In this document: positions 23,529 through 33,703 of the stretch, piece by piece
Layout of the letters: each line of letters opens with the position of its first letter
Position numbering within the stretch: position 1 is the first letter of the stretch
Assembly (NCBI RefSeq): GCF_024172185.1
Contig: NZ_JAMZEC010000001.1
Location: 3,100,001 to 3,164,000 of the forward strand
DNA from: Nonomuraea roseoviolacea subsp. carminata
Lineage (GTDB): Bacteria > Actinomycetota > Actinomycetes > Streptosporangiales > Streptosporangiaceae
Direction of reading: 5' to 3'
DNA length: 64,000 nt
Program-made: the position numbers and the translations under genes
The notes under the pieces: model-generated
Told to the model about the DNA's origin: nothing
What the model saw: only the letters and a program-made list of their open reading frames with translations
Database searches by the model: none

Positions 23529-23882
23529 AACAAGTCCAATCAGGGGTTGTGTGATTTTCTTTTGGCAAATGTTTGGTTCCACTCGAATGCGTATGCCACT
23601 CTGACGCCTGCGGCATTTGGAATCACGTACCTTGAGGCGCGAGTCTATTTCGACCAGTTCGGGGGCTACCTTCTCGGAGGATATGAGGAGACAAGACGTG
23701 AGGCAATGGTATGGAGTCAGAGGGGCGCGATGCGGGGTGACGACGCTCTCGGGACCAGTCACGTGGGCGGCGCTGGCCGCGATCGGCCGAAGAGCCGCAG
23801 CGCGGCCAGCGACCGCCCCGACGCGCGGCAGGTCGCCGCAGGCGAACTGCCCTTGACCTTGTAGAGAAGATTGTCGCCGCGG
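23529..23882. other. Junction between AT-rich cassette and chromosomal GC content
   Basis: Apart from a possible upstream extension of the GIY-YIG reading frame (to 23762) no gene is supported. Base composition changes sharply to genomic GC near 23750, which marks the right edge of the AT-rich insert. A strong hairpin at 23771-23811 follows. Confidence 0.4.
23771..23811 (-). terminator. Hairpin terminator downstream of the msrA transcription unit
   Basis: CGCTGGCCGCG (23771-23781) pairs perfectly with CGCGGCCAGCG (23801-23811), an 11-bp stem with a 19-base loop. It lies 70-110 bases beyond the stop of the hypothetical gene that follows msrA and before the AT-rich cassette. Confidence 0.55.
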
Positions 23883-24314
23883 CTACTGTCCGTGGTCAGA
23901 AGGGCGGTGGCTAGGACGGCTCCAACTCTGCCGACTGAGCCACGTCTCGTAGTCGGCACGGATCATGTCCTTCCCGCCCAGCCGACCGTCGCGATCGTCC
24001 AAGAACCGTTCAAGCGCGTCGAAGAGAGTCCTCACGACGACCGCGTTCCGCTCGTCGTCCATCCGAGCGTGAAGAGAGCGCCTGGTCTCGCCGGGAAACG
24101 CCAGCATGAACACCAGCGCCTCCCAGACGAGGTTGTTACCGCCGCCCACCCGCACGATCAACCATTCCCTGAAGCCGTCCAGGAAGGTGTGACCGCTGCC
24201 CGCGTGGAACCCGGCAAGGTAGGTCGTGAACAGCCGATACGAGCCGTCCAGACCGTACGCCCCAGGCCGCCTATGCACGTCCTCCAAGTGCTCCCGGGGC
24301 GTCCGTAAGGGCAC
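23883..24314 (-). CDS. Hypothetical protein encoded immediately after msrA
   Basis: The 143-aa product begins at a GTG just three bases beyond the msrA stop, so it is probably translated from the same transcript. It contains [19 protein letters not shown] and [20 protein letters not shown], a pattern I recognise from small uncharacterised actinobacterial proteins but cannot assign to a function. It has no membrane segment or signal. Because the putative att core lies inside msrA, this gene would have arrived with the integrated element and replaced whatever originally followed msrA. Confidence 0.6.
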   Translation of the reverse strand: MPLRTPREHLEDVHRRPGAYGLDGSYRLFTTYLAGFHAGSGHTFLDGFREWLIVRVGGGNNLVWEALVFMLAFPGETRRSLHARMDDERNAVVVRTLFDALERFLDDRDGRLGGKDMIRADYETWLSRQSWSRPSHRPSDHGQ

Positions 24315-24317
24315 TGC

Positions 24318-24977
24318 TCAGGCCTCGCCAGAGGTCAGGCCCACCGGACAGGCGACACCCGTGCCGCCGATCCCGCAGTAGCCGTTTTTGTTGCGGTGGA
24401 GATACTGCTGGTGGTAGTCCTCCGCGAAGAAGAAAGGTCCCGCCTCGGCCAGCTCTGTGGTGATCGGGCCGTAGCCCGCCTCCGACAGCACCTTCTGGTA
24501 CGCCTCCCGCGACGCCTCCGCCGCCTCCCGCTGCTCAGGCGAGTGGTAGTAGATCGCCGAGCGGTACTGCGTGCCGGTGTCGTTGCCCTGGCGCATGCCC
24601 TGCGTCGGGTCGTGGGACTCCCAGAAGACCTTCAGCAGGTCCTCGTACGACACCTTCGCCGGGTCGTAGACCACCCGCACGACCTCCGCGTGGCCGGTGC
24701 GGCCGCTGCAGACCTCCTCGTACGTCGGGTTGGGCGTGTAGCCGCCCTGGTAGCCGACGGCCGTGGTGATGACGCCGGGCGTCTGCCAGAACTTGCGCTC
24801 GGCGCCCCAGAAGCAGCCGAGGCCGAAGTCGGCGATCCGGGCGCCCGGCGGGTACGGCGGGGCGAGCGGCGCGTCGAGGACGGCGTGCCGGGGCGCGACC
24901 GGCATCTCCTCGGGCCGCCCGGTCAGGGCGTCCTCCGGTCGGACCATGGTCGTCTTGTTGCCGAACAGCCAGCCCAT
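24318..24977 (-). CDS. msrA: Peptide methionine sulfoxide reductase MsrA
   Basis: The 219-aa enzyme reduces methionine-S-sulfoxide in proteins. The catalytic Cys55 is in GCFWG, and [26 protein letters not shown] and YHQQYL are characteristic (the first given here only as landmarks). C-terminal recycling cysteines lie in [16 protein letters not shown]. It has an N-terminal extension of about 40 residues, as in other long bacterial MsrA proteins. The ATG at 24977 follows GGAGGTGGC. Its 3' end holds the putative attachment core and has two further partial copies 8.6-9.8 kb away, so this terminus appears to be an integration target whose coding function was preserved. Confidence 0.95.
   Translation of the reverse strand: MGWLFGNKTTMVRPEDALTGRPEEMPVAPRHAVLDAPLAPPYPPGARIADFGLGCFWGAERKFWQTPGVITTAVGYQGGYTPNPTYEEVCSGRTGHAEVVRVVYDPAKVSYEDLLKVFWESHDPTQGMRQGNDTGTQYRSAIYYHSPEQREAAEASREAYQKVLSEAGYGPITTELAEAGPFFFAEDYHQQYLHRNKNGYCGIGGTGVACPVGLTSGEA
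24403..24417. repeat. Candidate attachment-site core, right copy inside msrA
   Basis: These 15 bases (TACTGCTGGTGGTAG) within msrA are identical to 15725-15739. They encode YHQQY on the minus strand. The flanking msrA 3' end is duplicated on the left copy, but the 5' body is not, which places the recombination point at or near this block. Confidence 0.5.
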
Positions 24978-25030
24978 CGTGCCACCTCCGCAGACTCTGC
25001 CTACGATACAGAAGCCCTAACGCTTAAGAG

Positions 25031-25054
25031 TCGCTACATAGTCCCGTATAGCGA
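25031..25054. promoter_or_regulatory. Inverted repeats upstream of rarD
   Basis: TCGCTA (25031-25036) and TAGCGA (25049-25054) form an inverted repeat with a 12-base spacer. Next to it ACACATTTGTGT is another small palindrome. Both lie in an AT-richer stretch 30-60 bases before rarD and between it and the divergent msrA, consistent with promoter and operator elements. Confidence 0.35.
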
Positions 25055-25089
25055 TACACATTTGTGTTTAAGCATGGTAAGCGCCGAAA

Positions 25090-26058
<969 letters not shown>

Positions 26059-26076
26059 GCGGCAGCCGGGCGCGGT

Positions 26077-27066
26077 TCAGCCCGAGCGTTCCATCACGTA
26101 GTCGCACAGCGCCATGAAGGCGTCCTTGGCCGGGATGTCCGGCAGGGCGGAGATGTCGGCGCGGGCCCGGTCGATCCAGGCCGCGAGCTCCTCCCGGGCC
26201 CTGGCCATCGCGGGGTGCTCCCGCAGCAGCGTCAGGGCCTCCTCCACGTCCTCCTCCGCCACCGGGCCCGACAGCAGCTCCACGAGCCGCGCGGGCGCTC
26301 CGGAGGCGAGCGCGTACAGGACGGGCAGCGTGTGGACGCCCTCGCGCAGGTCGGTGCCGGGCGTCTTGCCGGACTCGGTGGAGGTGGACGCCACGTCGAG
26401 CAGGTCGTCGCCGAGCTGCCAGGCCACGCCGATCGCCTCGCAGGCCCGGCTGAGGCGCTCCTCGACCTCCGCCGGGGCGCCCGCCAGCAGCGCGCCGAAG
26501 CGGCCGGAGGCGGCGATCAGGGAGCCGGTCTTGTCGGCGAGGACGCTGATGTAGTGCGCGACGGGGTCGTCGCCCTCGCGCGGCCCGATCGTCTCGCGGA
26601 TCTGGCCCTGCACGAGCCGGGAGAACGTCTGCGCCTGGATGCGGATGAGCTCCGGACCCAGGTCGGCCAGGATGTCGGACGCCTGGGCGAACAGGTAGTC
26701 GCCGGTGAGGATGGCCACGGTGTTGTCCCACCGGGCGTTGGCGGACGGGGTGCCCCGGCGGACCGGGGCCTCGTCCATGACGTCGTCGTGGTAGAGCGAC
26801 CCGAGGTGGGTCAGCTCGATGACCACGGCGCCGGGCACGACGCCCGGCGCCGACGGGTCTCCGAACTGGGCCGCCAGCAGCACCATCAGGGTGCGGAAGC
26901 GCTTGCCGCCCGCCTCGATGAGGTGCTTGGACGCCTCCGTGACGAAGGCGTCCTCGCTCTCGACCGACGAGCGCAGGAGCTTCTCCACGGCGGCCAGGCC
27001 GGTGGCCACGTCCTGCGCCAGCCGCTCGTCCTCAATGGGAAGGTCAACAACGGGAGGCGCGGACAT
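26077..27066 (-). CDS. Trans-polyprenyl diphosphate synthase
   Basis: The 329-aa enzyme condenses isopentenyl diphosphate units into a long all-trans chain, most likely the menaquinone side chain. The first Asp-rich motif is HDDVMDE near residue 92, the second is GDDLLDVAST near residue 218, and GGKRFRTLM near residue 53 binds diphosphate. It lies 11 bases downstream of nuoN, so it is probably the last gene of the respiratory operon. That context supports a menaquinone role (GrcC/HepT-like), but chain length cannot be read by eye. Confidence 0.85.
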   Translation of the reverse strand: MSAPPVVDLPIEDERLAQDVATGLAAVEKLLRSSVESEDAFVTEASKHLIEAGGKRFRTLMVLLAAQFGDPSAPGVVPGAVVIELTHLGSLYHDDVMDEAPVRRGTPSANARWDNTVAILTGDYLFAQASDILADLGPELIRIQAQTFSRLVQGQIRETIGPREGDDPVAHYISVLADKTGSLIAASGRFGALLAGAPAEVEERLSRACEAIGVAWQLGDDLLDVASTSTESGKTPGTDLREGVHTLPVLYALASGAPARLVELLSGPVAEEDVEEALTLLREHPAMARAREELAAWIDRARADISALPDIPAKDAFMALCDYVMERSG

Positions 27067-27077
27067 GGCATATCCCC

Positions 27078-28664
27078 TTATCTGATGAACAAGTTGGCCG
27101 CGGCCTGATGGGCCACGTCGAGCATGGGCTGCGGGAAGAGCCCGACTCCTACCGTAACGAGCGCCGCCACGGCGATGACGGCCACGGTGCCCATACTCGG
27201 CTCGGCGATGGACGGGCCGTCGGCCGCCGGCTCGCTGAAGAACATGAGCACGATGACGCGGACGTAGAAGAACGCCGCCACCGCCGAGGCCACGACGCCC
27301 AGCACGACCAGCCCGGTCATCCAGCCGCCCAGCGAGTCACCCGACTCCGAGCCGCTGGCCAGGGCCGCCGCGAACACCGCGTACTTCCCGAAGAAGCCGC
27401 TCGTCAGCGGGATGCCGGCGAAGGCGAGCAGGAAGAACGCGAAGACGCCCGCGAGCAGCGGCGACCGCTTGCCCAGGCCCGCCCAGCGCGACAGGTGACC
27501 CGCCTCGCCTCCGGGGTCGCGGACCATCGTGACGATGGCGAACGCGCCCACCGTGGTGAAGCTGTAGACCAGCAGGTAGAACAGGATCGCCGACAGCGAG
27601 CCGGCGTTCTGCTGGCTCTTGTCGAACGTGGCCATGACGCCGATCAGCAGGAAGCCGGCGTGCGCGATCGACGAGTAGGCCAGCATCCGCTTGATGTCGG
27701 TCTGCGTGATCGCCAGCACCGCGCCCACGATCATGGTGAGGGCCGCGACGGCCCACATGACCGGCCGCCAGTTCCAGTCGAGGTTGCCCAGGCCGACCCA
27801 GAACACGCGCAGCACGGCGCCCATGGCCGCGACGAGCGTGCCCGAGGCCATGAGGGCGGTGATGGGGGTCGGGGCGCCCTGGTAGACGTCCGGCTTCCAC
27901 GCCTGGAACGGCGCCGCGCCGATCTTGAACAGCAGGCCCACGCCGAGCATGGCGAAGCCGATCAGCAGCAGCGGGTCGAGCAGCGCGCCGCCGGCCAGCG
28001 CCTTGTTGATGCCCGGCAGCGACACCGTGCCGGCGTAGCCGTAGAGCATGGCCGTGCCGTACAGGAAGAACGCCGACGAGAACGCGCCCAGTAGGAAGTA
28101 CTTCATCGACGACTCCTGCGACAGCAGGCGACGCCGGCGGGCCAGGCCGCACATGAGGTACAGCGGCAGCGACATGACCTCCAGGCCGACGAACATCGTC
28201 AGCAGGTCGTGGGCCGCCGGGAACAGCATCATGCCGCCCACCGCGAACAGCAGCAGCGGGTAGATCTCGGTGTGGCCGCCGCCGGCCGCCTCGGCCTCCT
28301 CCTCGTCGGCGCTGCCGGGCACCGCCGCCGCCGAGGCGACGAAGTGGCCCTCGTCGTTGACGAGCAGCACGCACACGAACGACAGGACGAGGATGACACC
28401 CCAGATGAACAGCGCGGGACCGTCGACCGCGACCGCGCCCATGGCCACCGCCTCGGTGGGCGCGCCCCGCATGATCACCTGGACGAGCACCAGGGCGAAC
28501 GCGCCGCCCAGGGAGACCAGCGTGAGCGGGACCTGCATCACCTTGCGCAGGTAGCGGGGCGCGAACGCCTCCACGAGCACGCCGAGGACGGCCGCGCCGA
28601 ACACCAGCAGCATCGGCGCCAGCGTGCCGTACTCGATCGTCGGCGCCTGCATGATGGGATTCAC
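27078..28664 (-). CDS. nuoN: NADH-quinone oxidoreductase subunit N
   Basis: This 528-aa antiporter-like membrane subunit is one of three proton-channel subunits of complex I. The conserved core reads KYFLLGAFSSAFFLYG, then FKIGAAPFQAWKPDVYQGAP and IKRMLAYSSIAHAGF, containing the lysine residues expected for proton transfer. An insertion rich in Glu/Ala (DEEEAEAAGGGH near residue 125) lies in a loop. It overlaps nuoM by four bases (ATGA) and is followed by the polyprenyl synthase gene. Confidence 0.95.
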   Translation of the reverse strand: MNPIMQAPTIEYGTLAPMLLVFGAAVLGVLVEAFAPRYLRKVMQVPLTLVSLGGAFALVLVQVIMRGAPTEAVAMGAVAVDGPALFIWGVILVLSFVCVLLVNDEGHFVASAAAVPGSADEEEAEAAGGGHTEIYPLLLFAVGGMMLFPAAHDLLTMFVGLEVMSLPLYLMCGLARRRRLLSQESSMKYFLLGAFSSAFFLYGTAMLYGYAGTVSLPGINKALAGGALLDPLLLIGFAMLGVGLLFKIGAAPFQAWKPDVYQGAPTPITALMASGTLVAAMGAVLRVFWVGLGNLDWNWRPVMWAVAALTMIVGAVLAITQTDIKRMLAYSSIAHAGFLLIGVMATFDKSQQNAGSLSAILFYLLVYSFTTVGAFAIVTMVRDPGGEAGHLSRWAGLGKRSPLLAGVFAFFLLAFAGIPLTSGFFGKYAVFAAALASGSESGDSLGGWMTGLVVLGVVASAVAAFFYVRVIVLMFFSEPAADGPSIAEPSMGTVAVIAVAALVTVGVGLFPQPMLDVAHQAAANLFIR

Positions 28665-30226
28665 TGACCGGCTCCCTTCTCAGCGATAGCCGGGTTGTCC
28701 ACCTTGACGTTGACCAGCGTCTGGTTGACCGCCGGGTTGATCACGTCCAGGAGCGGCTTGGGGAAGAACCCGAAGCCGATGATCAGGGCGACCAGCGGCG
28801 CGAGCACGACGATCTCCCGCGCGCTGAGGTCCTTGAACGCCTTGACCGGCTCGGCGGTGGGCCCGTTGAGCACCCGCTGCACCATCCACAGGATGTAGAC
28901 GGCCGCGAGGATGACCGCCAGCGCCGACACGACGGCCGCCACGGTCAGCGCGCCGGAGCCGTGGGCCTTGCTGGCGTACGTGCCGGTCATGACCATGAAC
29001 TCGCTGACGAAGGACGACAGCCCCGGCAGCGACAGGCCGGCCAGACCGGCGACCAGGAAGAAGCCGGCCAGCAGCGGGGCGACCTTCTGGGCGCCGCCGT
29101 AGTCGGCGATGTGCGGCGAGCCGCGCCGGGCGATGAGGAACCCGGCGGCCAGGAACAGCGCGCCGGTGGCGAAGCCGTGGTTGACCATGTACAGGGTGGC
29201 GCCCGACTGGGCGACCTGCGACATGGCGAACACGCCCATCACGATGAAGCCGAAGTGCGAGATCGACGTGTAGGCGATGAGCCGCTTCATGTCGCTCTGC
29301 CCGATGGCCACGATGGCGCCGTAGATGATGCTGATGACCGCGAGCACCACGATCGGCATCGTGAACGCCTTGGCGGCGTCGGGGAACAGCTCCAGGCAGA
29401 AGCGGAGCATCCCGAACGTGCCCACCTTGTCCAGCACGCCCACGAGCAGCACGGCCGCGCCGGCCGGGGCCTGGGCGGCGGCGTCGGGCAGCCAGGTGTG
29501 GACCGGCCACAGCGGCGCCTTGATCGCGAAGGCGATGAAGAAGCCGGCGAACAGCCACTTCTGCGTCGCCGGGTCCTGGATGGCGCCGACGAGCTCGGGG
29601 AACATGAACGTGCTCTTGCCCGCGACCACGTACAGGCCGATGACCGCGACCAGCATGAGCAGGCCGCCGAACAGCGAGTACAGCAGGAACTTGACGGCCG
29701 CGTACGACCGCTGCGCCCCGCCGTACGACCCGATCATGAAGTACATCGGGATGAGCATGGCCTCGAAGAACACGTAGAACAGGAAGATGTCGGTCGCCGC
29801 GAAGACGCCGATCATCATCGCCTCGAGGACGAGCAGCAGCGAGAAGTACGTCTTGACCGACCGCTTCGGCGTGATCAGCGTGCCGTCGGCGGTGCGGACG
29901 CCGTCGGCGTCGTGCCAGGAGGCGAGCACCACGATCGGCACGAGCACGGCGGACAGCACGACCAGCACCAGCGCGATGCCGTCGACGCCGACCCCGAAGT
30001 GGACGCCGAAGCTCGGGATCCAGTCGTAGACCGCGGCGAACTTGAACCGGTCGCCCTTGGCCGACGGGAACTGGAACGCCATGACCAGCGTCAGCGCCAG
30101 CACGACCAGCGAGACCGCCAGCGTGACCTGCTTGGCGACCTGGTCGGCGCCCTTGGGCAGCAGGGCCACCACCACGGCCCCCAGCACGGGCACCGCCAGG
30201 AGTATGGGGAGCCAGAGTGACGACAT
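28661..30226 (-). CDS. nuoM: NADH-quinone oxidoreductase subunit M
   Basis: The 521-aa antiporter-like subunit of complex I starts at ATG 30226, sharing one base with the nuoL stop (TGATG), although the frame is open further upstream. Hallmarks are FFEAMLIPMYFMIGSYGG with its essential glutamate in the first helices, AIKAPLWPVHTWLPDA, and MKRLIAYTSISHFGF. It overlaps nuoN. It pumps protons using energy from quinone reduction. Confidence 0.95.
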   Translation of the reverse strand: MSSLWLPILLAVPVLGAVVVALLPKGADQVAKQVTLAVSLVVLALTLVMAFQFPSAKGDRFKFAAVYDWIPSFGVHFGVGVDGIALVLVVLSAVLVPIVVLASWHDADGVRTADGTLITPKRSVKTYFSLLLVLEAMMIGVFAATDIFLFYVFFEAMLIPMYFMIGSYGGAQRSYAAVKFLLYSLFGGLLMLVAVIGLYVVAGKSTFMFPELVGAIQDPATQKWLFAGFFIAFAIKAPLWPVHTWLPDAAAQAPAGAAVLLVGVLDKVGTFGMLRFCLELFPDAAKAFTMPIVVLAVISIIYGAIVAIGQSDMKRLIAYTSISHFGFIVMGVFAMSQVAQSGATLYMVNHGFATGALFLAAGFLIARRGSPHIADYGGAQKVAPLLAGFFLVAGLAGLSLPGLSSFVSEFMVMTGTYASKAHGSGALTVAAVVSALAVILAAVYILWMVQRVLNGPTAEPVKAFKDLSAREIVVLAPLVALIIGFGFFPKPLLDVINPAVNQTLVNVKVDNPAIAEKGAGQ

Positions 30227-32133
30227 CAGATGTTCCCAACGAGGAGCAGGGCGCCGGTCAGCAGGGCGGCACCGATCAGGATGGACAACGCGTACGTTCT
30301 GGCGAAGCCCGTCTGGATCCGCCGCAGGCGGCCCGAGGTCCCGCCGATGCCCGCGGCCAGCCCGTTGACGACTCCGTCGATGCCGCGGTTGTCGAAGAAG
30401 ACCGCGATCCGGGTGAGCCACTGACCGGGCCGCATGAACAGCGACTCGTTGAGCGCGTCACCGTAGAGGTCGCGCCGGGCGAACGTGGTGAGGAACGAGC
30501 CGCGCGGCTGGACGGCGGGCACCTCGGCCCGGCCGTACTTCATCCAGGCGTACGCGGCGCCGACCGCCACCAGCGCCAGCGTGGCGAGGCCGGGCGTGCT
30601 GGCGAAGTGGAACTGCGGAAGCTCCTCCGGACGACCGACCGCGGGCGCGAGCCACAGCATCAGCCGGTTGCTGAGGATGAGGTAGCCGCCGAGGAAGATC
30701 GAGCCGATCGACAGGATGATCAGCGGCACGGTCATGACGGTCGGCGACTCGTGCGGGTGGGCGTCCTCCGCCCACCGCTTCTCGCCGAAGAACGTCATGA
30801 AGATCATCCGGGACATGTAGAAGCCCGTGATGCCCGCGCCGATCACGGCCAGCCAGCCGAGCACCTGGTTGTGCTCCACGGCCGTCTCGATGATGCCGTC
30901 CTTGGTGAAGTACCCGGACAGCAGCGGGAAGCCGATGATCGCCAGGTAGCCGACCATGAACGTCACGAAGGTGATCGGCATGTACTTGCGCAGCGCGCCG
31001 TACTTCCGCATGTCCACCTCGTCGTTCATGCCGTGCATGACCGAGCCCGCCCCGAGGAACATGTCGGCCTTGAAGAAGCCGTGCGTGATCAGGTGGCCGA
31101 TGGCGAAGGCGTAGCCCGCCGGGCCGAGGCCCGCGCCGAGCATCATGTAGCCGATCTGCGACATCGTCGAGCCGGCCAGGCCCTTCTTGATGTCGTCCTT
31201 CGCGCAACCGATGATCGCACCGGCGAGCAGCGTGGCCGCGCCGACGATCGCGACGGCCAGCGCCTGCGGCGAGCCCTCCGGGAAGAAGAACGCGCCCGAG
31301 CGGACCACCAGGTAGACGCCGGCGGTGACCATGGTCGCCGCGTGGATGAGGGCCGAGACCGGGGTCGGGCCCTCCATGGCGTCGAGGAGCCAGGACTGCA
31401 GCGGGAGCTGCGCCGACTTGCCGCACGCGCCGAGGAGCAGCAGCAGGCCGATCGCGGTGACCATCGGCTGCGACAGGCCGCCCGCCTTCTCCGACAGCTC
31501 GGCGAAGGCGAAGGTGCCGGTCGCGCTCCACATGATGAACATGCCGACGAGCAGCCCGAAGTCACCGACGCGGTTGACGACGAACGCCTTCTTCGCGGCG
31601 ACCGCGGCCGACGGCTTGAACTGCCAGAAGCCGATGAGCAGGTACGAGGCCAGGCCCACGCCCTCCCAGCCGATGAACAGGCCGAGGTAGTTGTCGGCCA
31701 GCACCAGCAGGAGCATCGCGGCGACGAACAGGTTCAGGTACGAGAAGAACCGGCGCCGGTCGGGGTCGTGCGACATGTAGCCGATCGAGTAGATGTGGAT
31801 CAGCGATCCGACACCCGTGATCAGCAGCGCGAAGCTGATCGACAGCGGGTCGATCAGCAGCCCCATGTCCGCCATGCCGGGGATGAACTCGTACAGGTGC
31901 ACGGCCTGACGCCGCTGCTCCGCGGACAGGCCGAGGAGTTCGAAGAACGCCAGCACCGCCACGACGAACGAGGCGAGGGACATGGCCACGCCCAGCAGAT
32001 GGCCCCACCGGTCGGTCTTGCGTCCCAGGATCAGCAGGATCGCCGCGCCCAGGAGCGGGAAGGCGATCATCAGCCATGAGACGCCGATCACGCCGCCGGC
32101 GGTGTGCTGGACGATCTCAACAGGAGATTCCAC
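30226..32133 (-). CDS. nuoL: NADH-quinone oxidoreductase subunit L
   Basis: The 635-aa distal antiporter-like subunit has the long C-terminal extension that forms the lateral helix of complex I. Motifs include [16 protein letters not shown] early helices (here [17 protein letters not shown]), [16 protein letters not shown], and [31 protein letters not shown] (landmarks only, starting at residue about 228). It is separated from nuoK by ten bases and coupled to nuoM. Confidence 0.95.
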   Translation of the reverse strand: MESPVEIVQHTAGGVIGVSWLMIAFPLLGAAILLILGRKTDRWGHLLGVAMSLASFVVAVLAFFELLGLSAEQRRQAVHLYEFIPGMADMGLLIDPLSISFALLITGVGSLIHIYSIGYMSHDPDRRRFFSYLNLFVAAMLLLVLADNYLGLFIGWEGVGLASYLLIGFWQFKPSAAVAAKKAFVVNRVGDFGLLVGMFIMWSATGTFAFAELSEKAGGLSQPMVTAIGLLLLLGACGKSAQLPLQSWLLDAMEGPTPVSALIHAATMVTAGVYLVVRSGAFFFPEGSPQALAVAIVGAATLLAGAIIGCAKDDIKKGLAGSTMSQIGYMMLGAGLGPAGYAFAIGHLITHGFFKADMFLGAGSVMHGMNDEVDMRKYGALRKYMPITFVTFMVGYLAIIGFPLLSGYFTKDGIIETAVEHNQVLGWLAVIGAGITGFYMSRMIFMTFFGEKRWAEDAHPHESPTVMTVPLIILSIGSIFLGGYLILSNRLMLWLAPAVGRPEELPQFHFASTPGLATLALVAVGAAYAWMKYGRAEVPAVQPRGSFLTTFARRDLYGDALNESLFMRPGQWLTRIAVFFDNRGIDGVVNGLAAGIGGTSGRLRRIQTGFARTYALSILIGAALLTGALLLVGNI

Positions 32134-32143
32134 CAGTCACCTC

Positions 32144-32440
32144 TTAGTACTTCAGCAGGTTGGCGTCGTCGACGGACGCGGACCTGCGGGTTCGGAAGAT
32201 CGTCACGATGATGGCCAGGCCGACCACGACCTCGGCCGCGGCCACCACCATCACGAAGAACGCGATGATCTGGCCCTCGAGGTTGCCGTTCTGCCGGGCG
32301 AAGGTGACGAACGCGAGGTTGCAGGCGTTGAGCATGAGCTCGACGCACATGAACACCACGATCGCGTTGCGCCGGATGAGCACGCCCATCGCGCCGATGG
32401 CGAACAGCAGCCCCGACAGGACCAGGTAGTGCGCGGTCAC
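32144..32440 (-). CDS. nuoK: NADH-quinone oxidoreductase subunit K
   Basis: This 98-aa subunit has three transmembrane helices. Glutamates in MCVELMLNA and in the third helix ([10 protein letters not shown]) match the buried acidic residues of the family. Its ATG overlaps the nuoJ stop by four bases. Confidence 0.95.
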   Translation of the reverse strand: MTAHYLVLSGLLFAIGAMGVLIRRNAIVVFMCVELMLNACNLAFVTFARQNGNLEGQIIAFFVMVVAAAEVVVGLAIIVTIFRTRRSASVDDANLLKY

Positions 32441-33195
32441 TTGGAGTCCTCCTCGGCCTTGTGCTGGATCGCCTCGGCCAGGCGCGGGTCCTCGGGCAGG
32501 TGGCCCTGCTCGACGTCGTAGCGCGCGATGTAGCGGTTGACGGAGTCCTCCGCGACGGAGCCGTCGGGCAGCAGCGCCGGCATGTCGATGGCGTTGTTGC
32601 GGGCGTACGTGCCGGGGCCGGGCAGCGGCGACGGGCGGTCGCCGAGGAAGCGGGCCCGCGACAGGTCCTTCTGCGTGGCCTTCTCGGTGAGCCGCTCGCG
32701 GTGCGCCAGCACCATCGCGCCGAGCGCGGCGGTGATGAGCAGCGCCGAGGTGATCTCGAACGCGAACACGTACTTGGTGAACAGCAGCAGCGCCAGCGAC
32801 CGGATGTAGCCGGCCGGGCCGACCGCGGCCTCCAGGCCCGCCTGCGGGGCGAAGACCGCGTTGCCGACGGCCACGATGATCAGCACGGCGAAGCCGATGG
32901 CCGCGATCGCCGCCCAGAACCGCTGGCCCTTGAGCGTCTCGACCAGCGAGTCGGACGAGTCGACGCCGACCAGCATGAGCACGAACAGGAACAGCATCAT
33001 GACGGCGCCGGTGTAGACGATGATCTGCACCGCGGCCAGGAACGGCGCGTCCTGCACGGCGTACATCACCGCCAGGCAGAGCATCACGGTGCCGAGCATC
33101 AGCGCCGAGTACACGGCCTTCCGGTTGAAGACCATGCCGAGCGCCGCGCCGGCGGAGACGACGGCGAGCACCCAGAACGTGATGGTCTCACCCAT
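32437..33195 (-). CDS. nuoJ: NADH-quinone oxidoreductase subunit J
   Basis: The 252-aa membrane subunit has five helices in the first 165 residues, including [17 protein letters not shown], the pi-bulge helix region of NuoJ. Residues 170-252 form a hydrophilic C-terminal extension longer than in E. coli (184 aa), as in other actinobacteria. It overlaps nuoI by eight bases and nuoK by four. Confidence 0.95.
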   Translation of the reverse strand: MGETITFWVLAVVSAGAALGMVFNRKAVYSALMLGTVMLCLAVMYAVQDAPFLAAVQIIVYTGAVMMLFLFVLMLVGVDSSDSLVETLKGQRFWAAIAAIGFAVLIIVAVGNAVFAPQAGLEAAVGPAGYIRSLALLLFTKYVFAFEITSALLITAALGAMVLAHRERLTEKATQKDLSRARFLGDRPSPLPGPGTYARNNAIDMPALLPDGSVAEDSVNRYIARYDVEQGHLPEDPRLAEAIQHKAEEDSK

Positions 33196-33703
33196 TGGTC
33201 CGCCCCAGCCGGTAGTAGTCCTCTTCGGTCTCGCCGAGCCGCATGGGGTGCGGAGGCTGCTCCATGCCCGGGGTGAGCGGCGCGAGGAGCATCTCCTTGG
33301 TGTAGATGAGGCTCTCGCGGTCGGTGTCGGCCAGCTCGTACTCGTTGGTCATCGTGAGCGCCCGGGTGGGGCACGCCTCGATGCAGAGTCCGCACAGGAT
33401 GCACCGCAGATAGTTGATCTGGTACGTGCGCCCGTAACGCTCGCCCGGCGAGAAGCGCTCCTCGTCGGTGTTGTCCGCGCCCTCGACGTAGATGGCGTCG
33501 GCCGGACACGCCCAGGCGCACAGCTCGCAGCCGACGCACTTCTCCAGCCCGTCGGGCCACCGGTTGAGCTGGTGACGGCCGTGGAAGCGCGGAGCCGTCG
33601 GCCGCTTCTCCTCCGGGTAGTTGACCGTGACGGGCTTCTTGAACATCGTGTGGAAGGTGACCCCGAAGCCCTTGACGGGGTTCAGCCAATCAGTTAGTCC
33701 CAC
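33188..33703 (-). CDS. nuoI: NADH-quinone oxidoreductase subunit I
   Basis: This 171-aa ferredoxin-like subunit carries two 4Fe-4S clusters (N6a and N6b) in [12 protein letters not shown] and [12 protein letters not shown]. The GTG at 33703 is selected because AAGGAGA lies six bases before it; the frame is open further upstream inside nuoH. It overlaps the end of nuoH by 14 bases. Confidence 0.95.
   Translation of the reverse strand: MGLTDWLNPVKGFGVTFHTMFKKPVTVNYPEEKRPTAPRFHGRHQLNRWPDGLEKCVGCELCAWACPADAIYVEGADNTDEERFSPGERYGRTYQINYLRCILCGLCIEACPTRALTMTNEYELADTDRESLIYTKEMLLAPLTPGMEQPPHPMRLGETEEDYYRLGRTNG

Noticed and set aside
14506..24417. tRNA gene as the integration target of the island
   Set aside because: No tRNA-like cloverleaf or TTCGAATC-type T-loop was seen at either boundary; the duplicated sequence is the msrA 3' end instead.
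28961..32079. Long plus-strand open frames antisense to nuoM and nuoL
   Set aside because: Composition is dominated by His/Asp/Arg/Gln repeats produced by antisense reading of membrane-protein codons; the nuo genes on the other strand are unambiguous.
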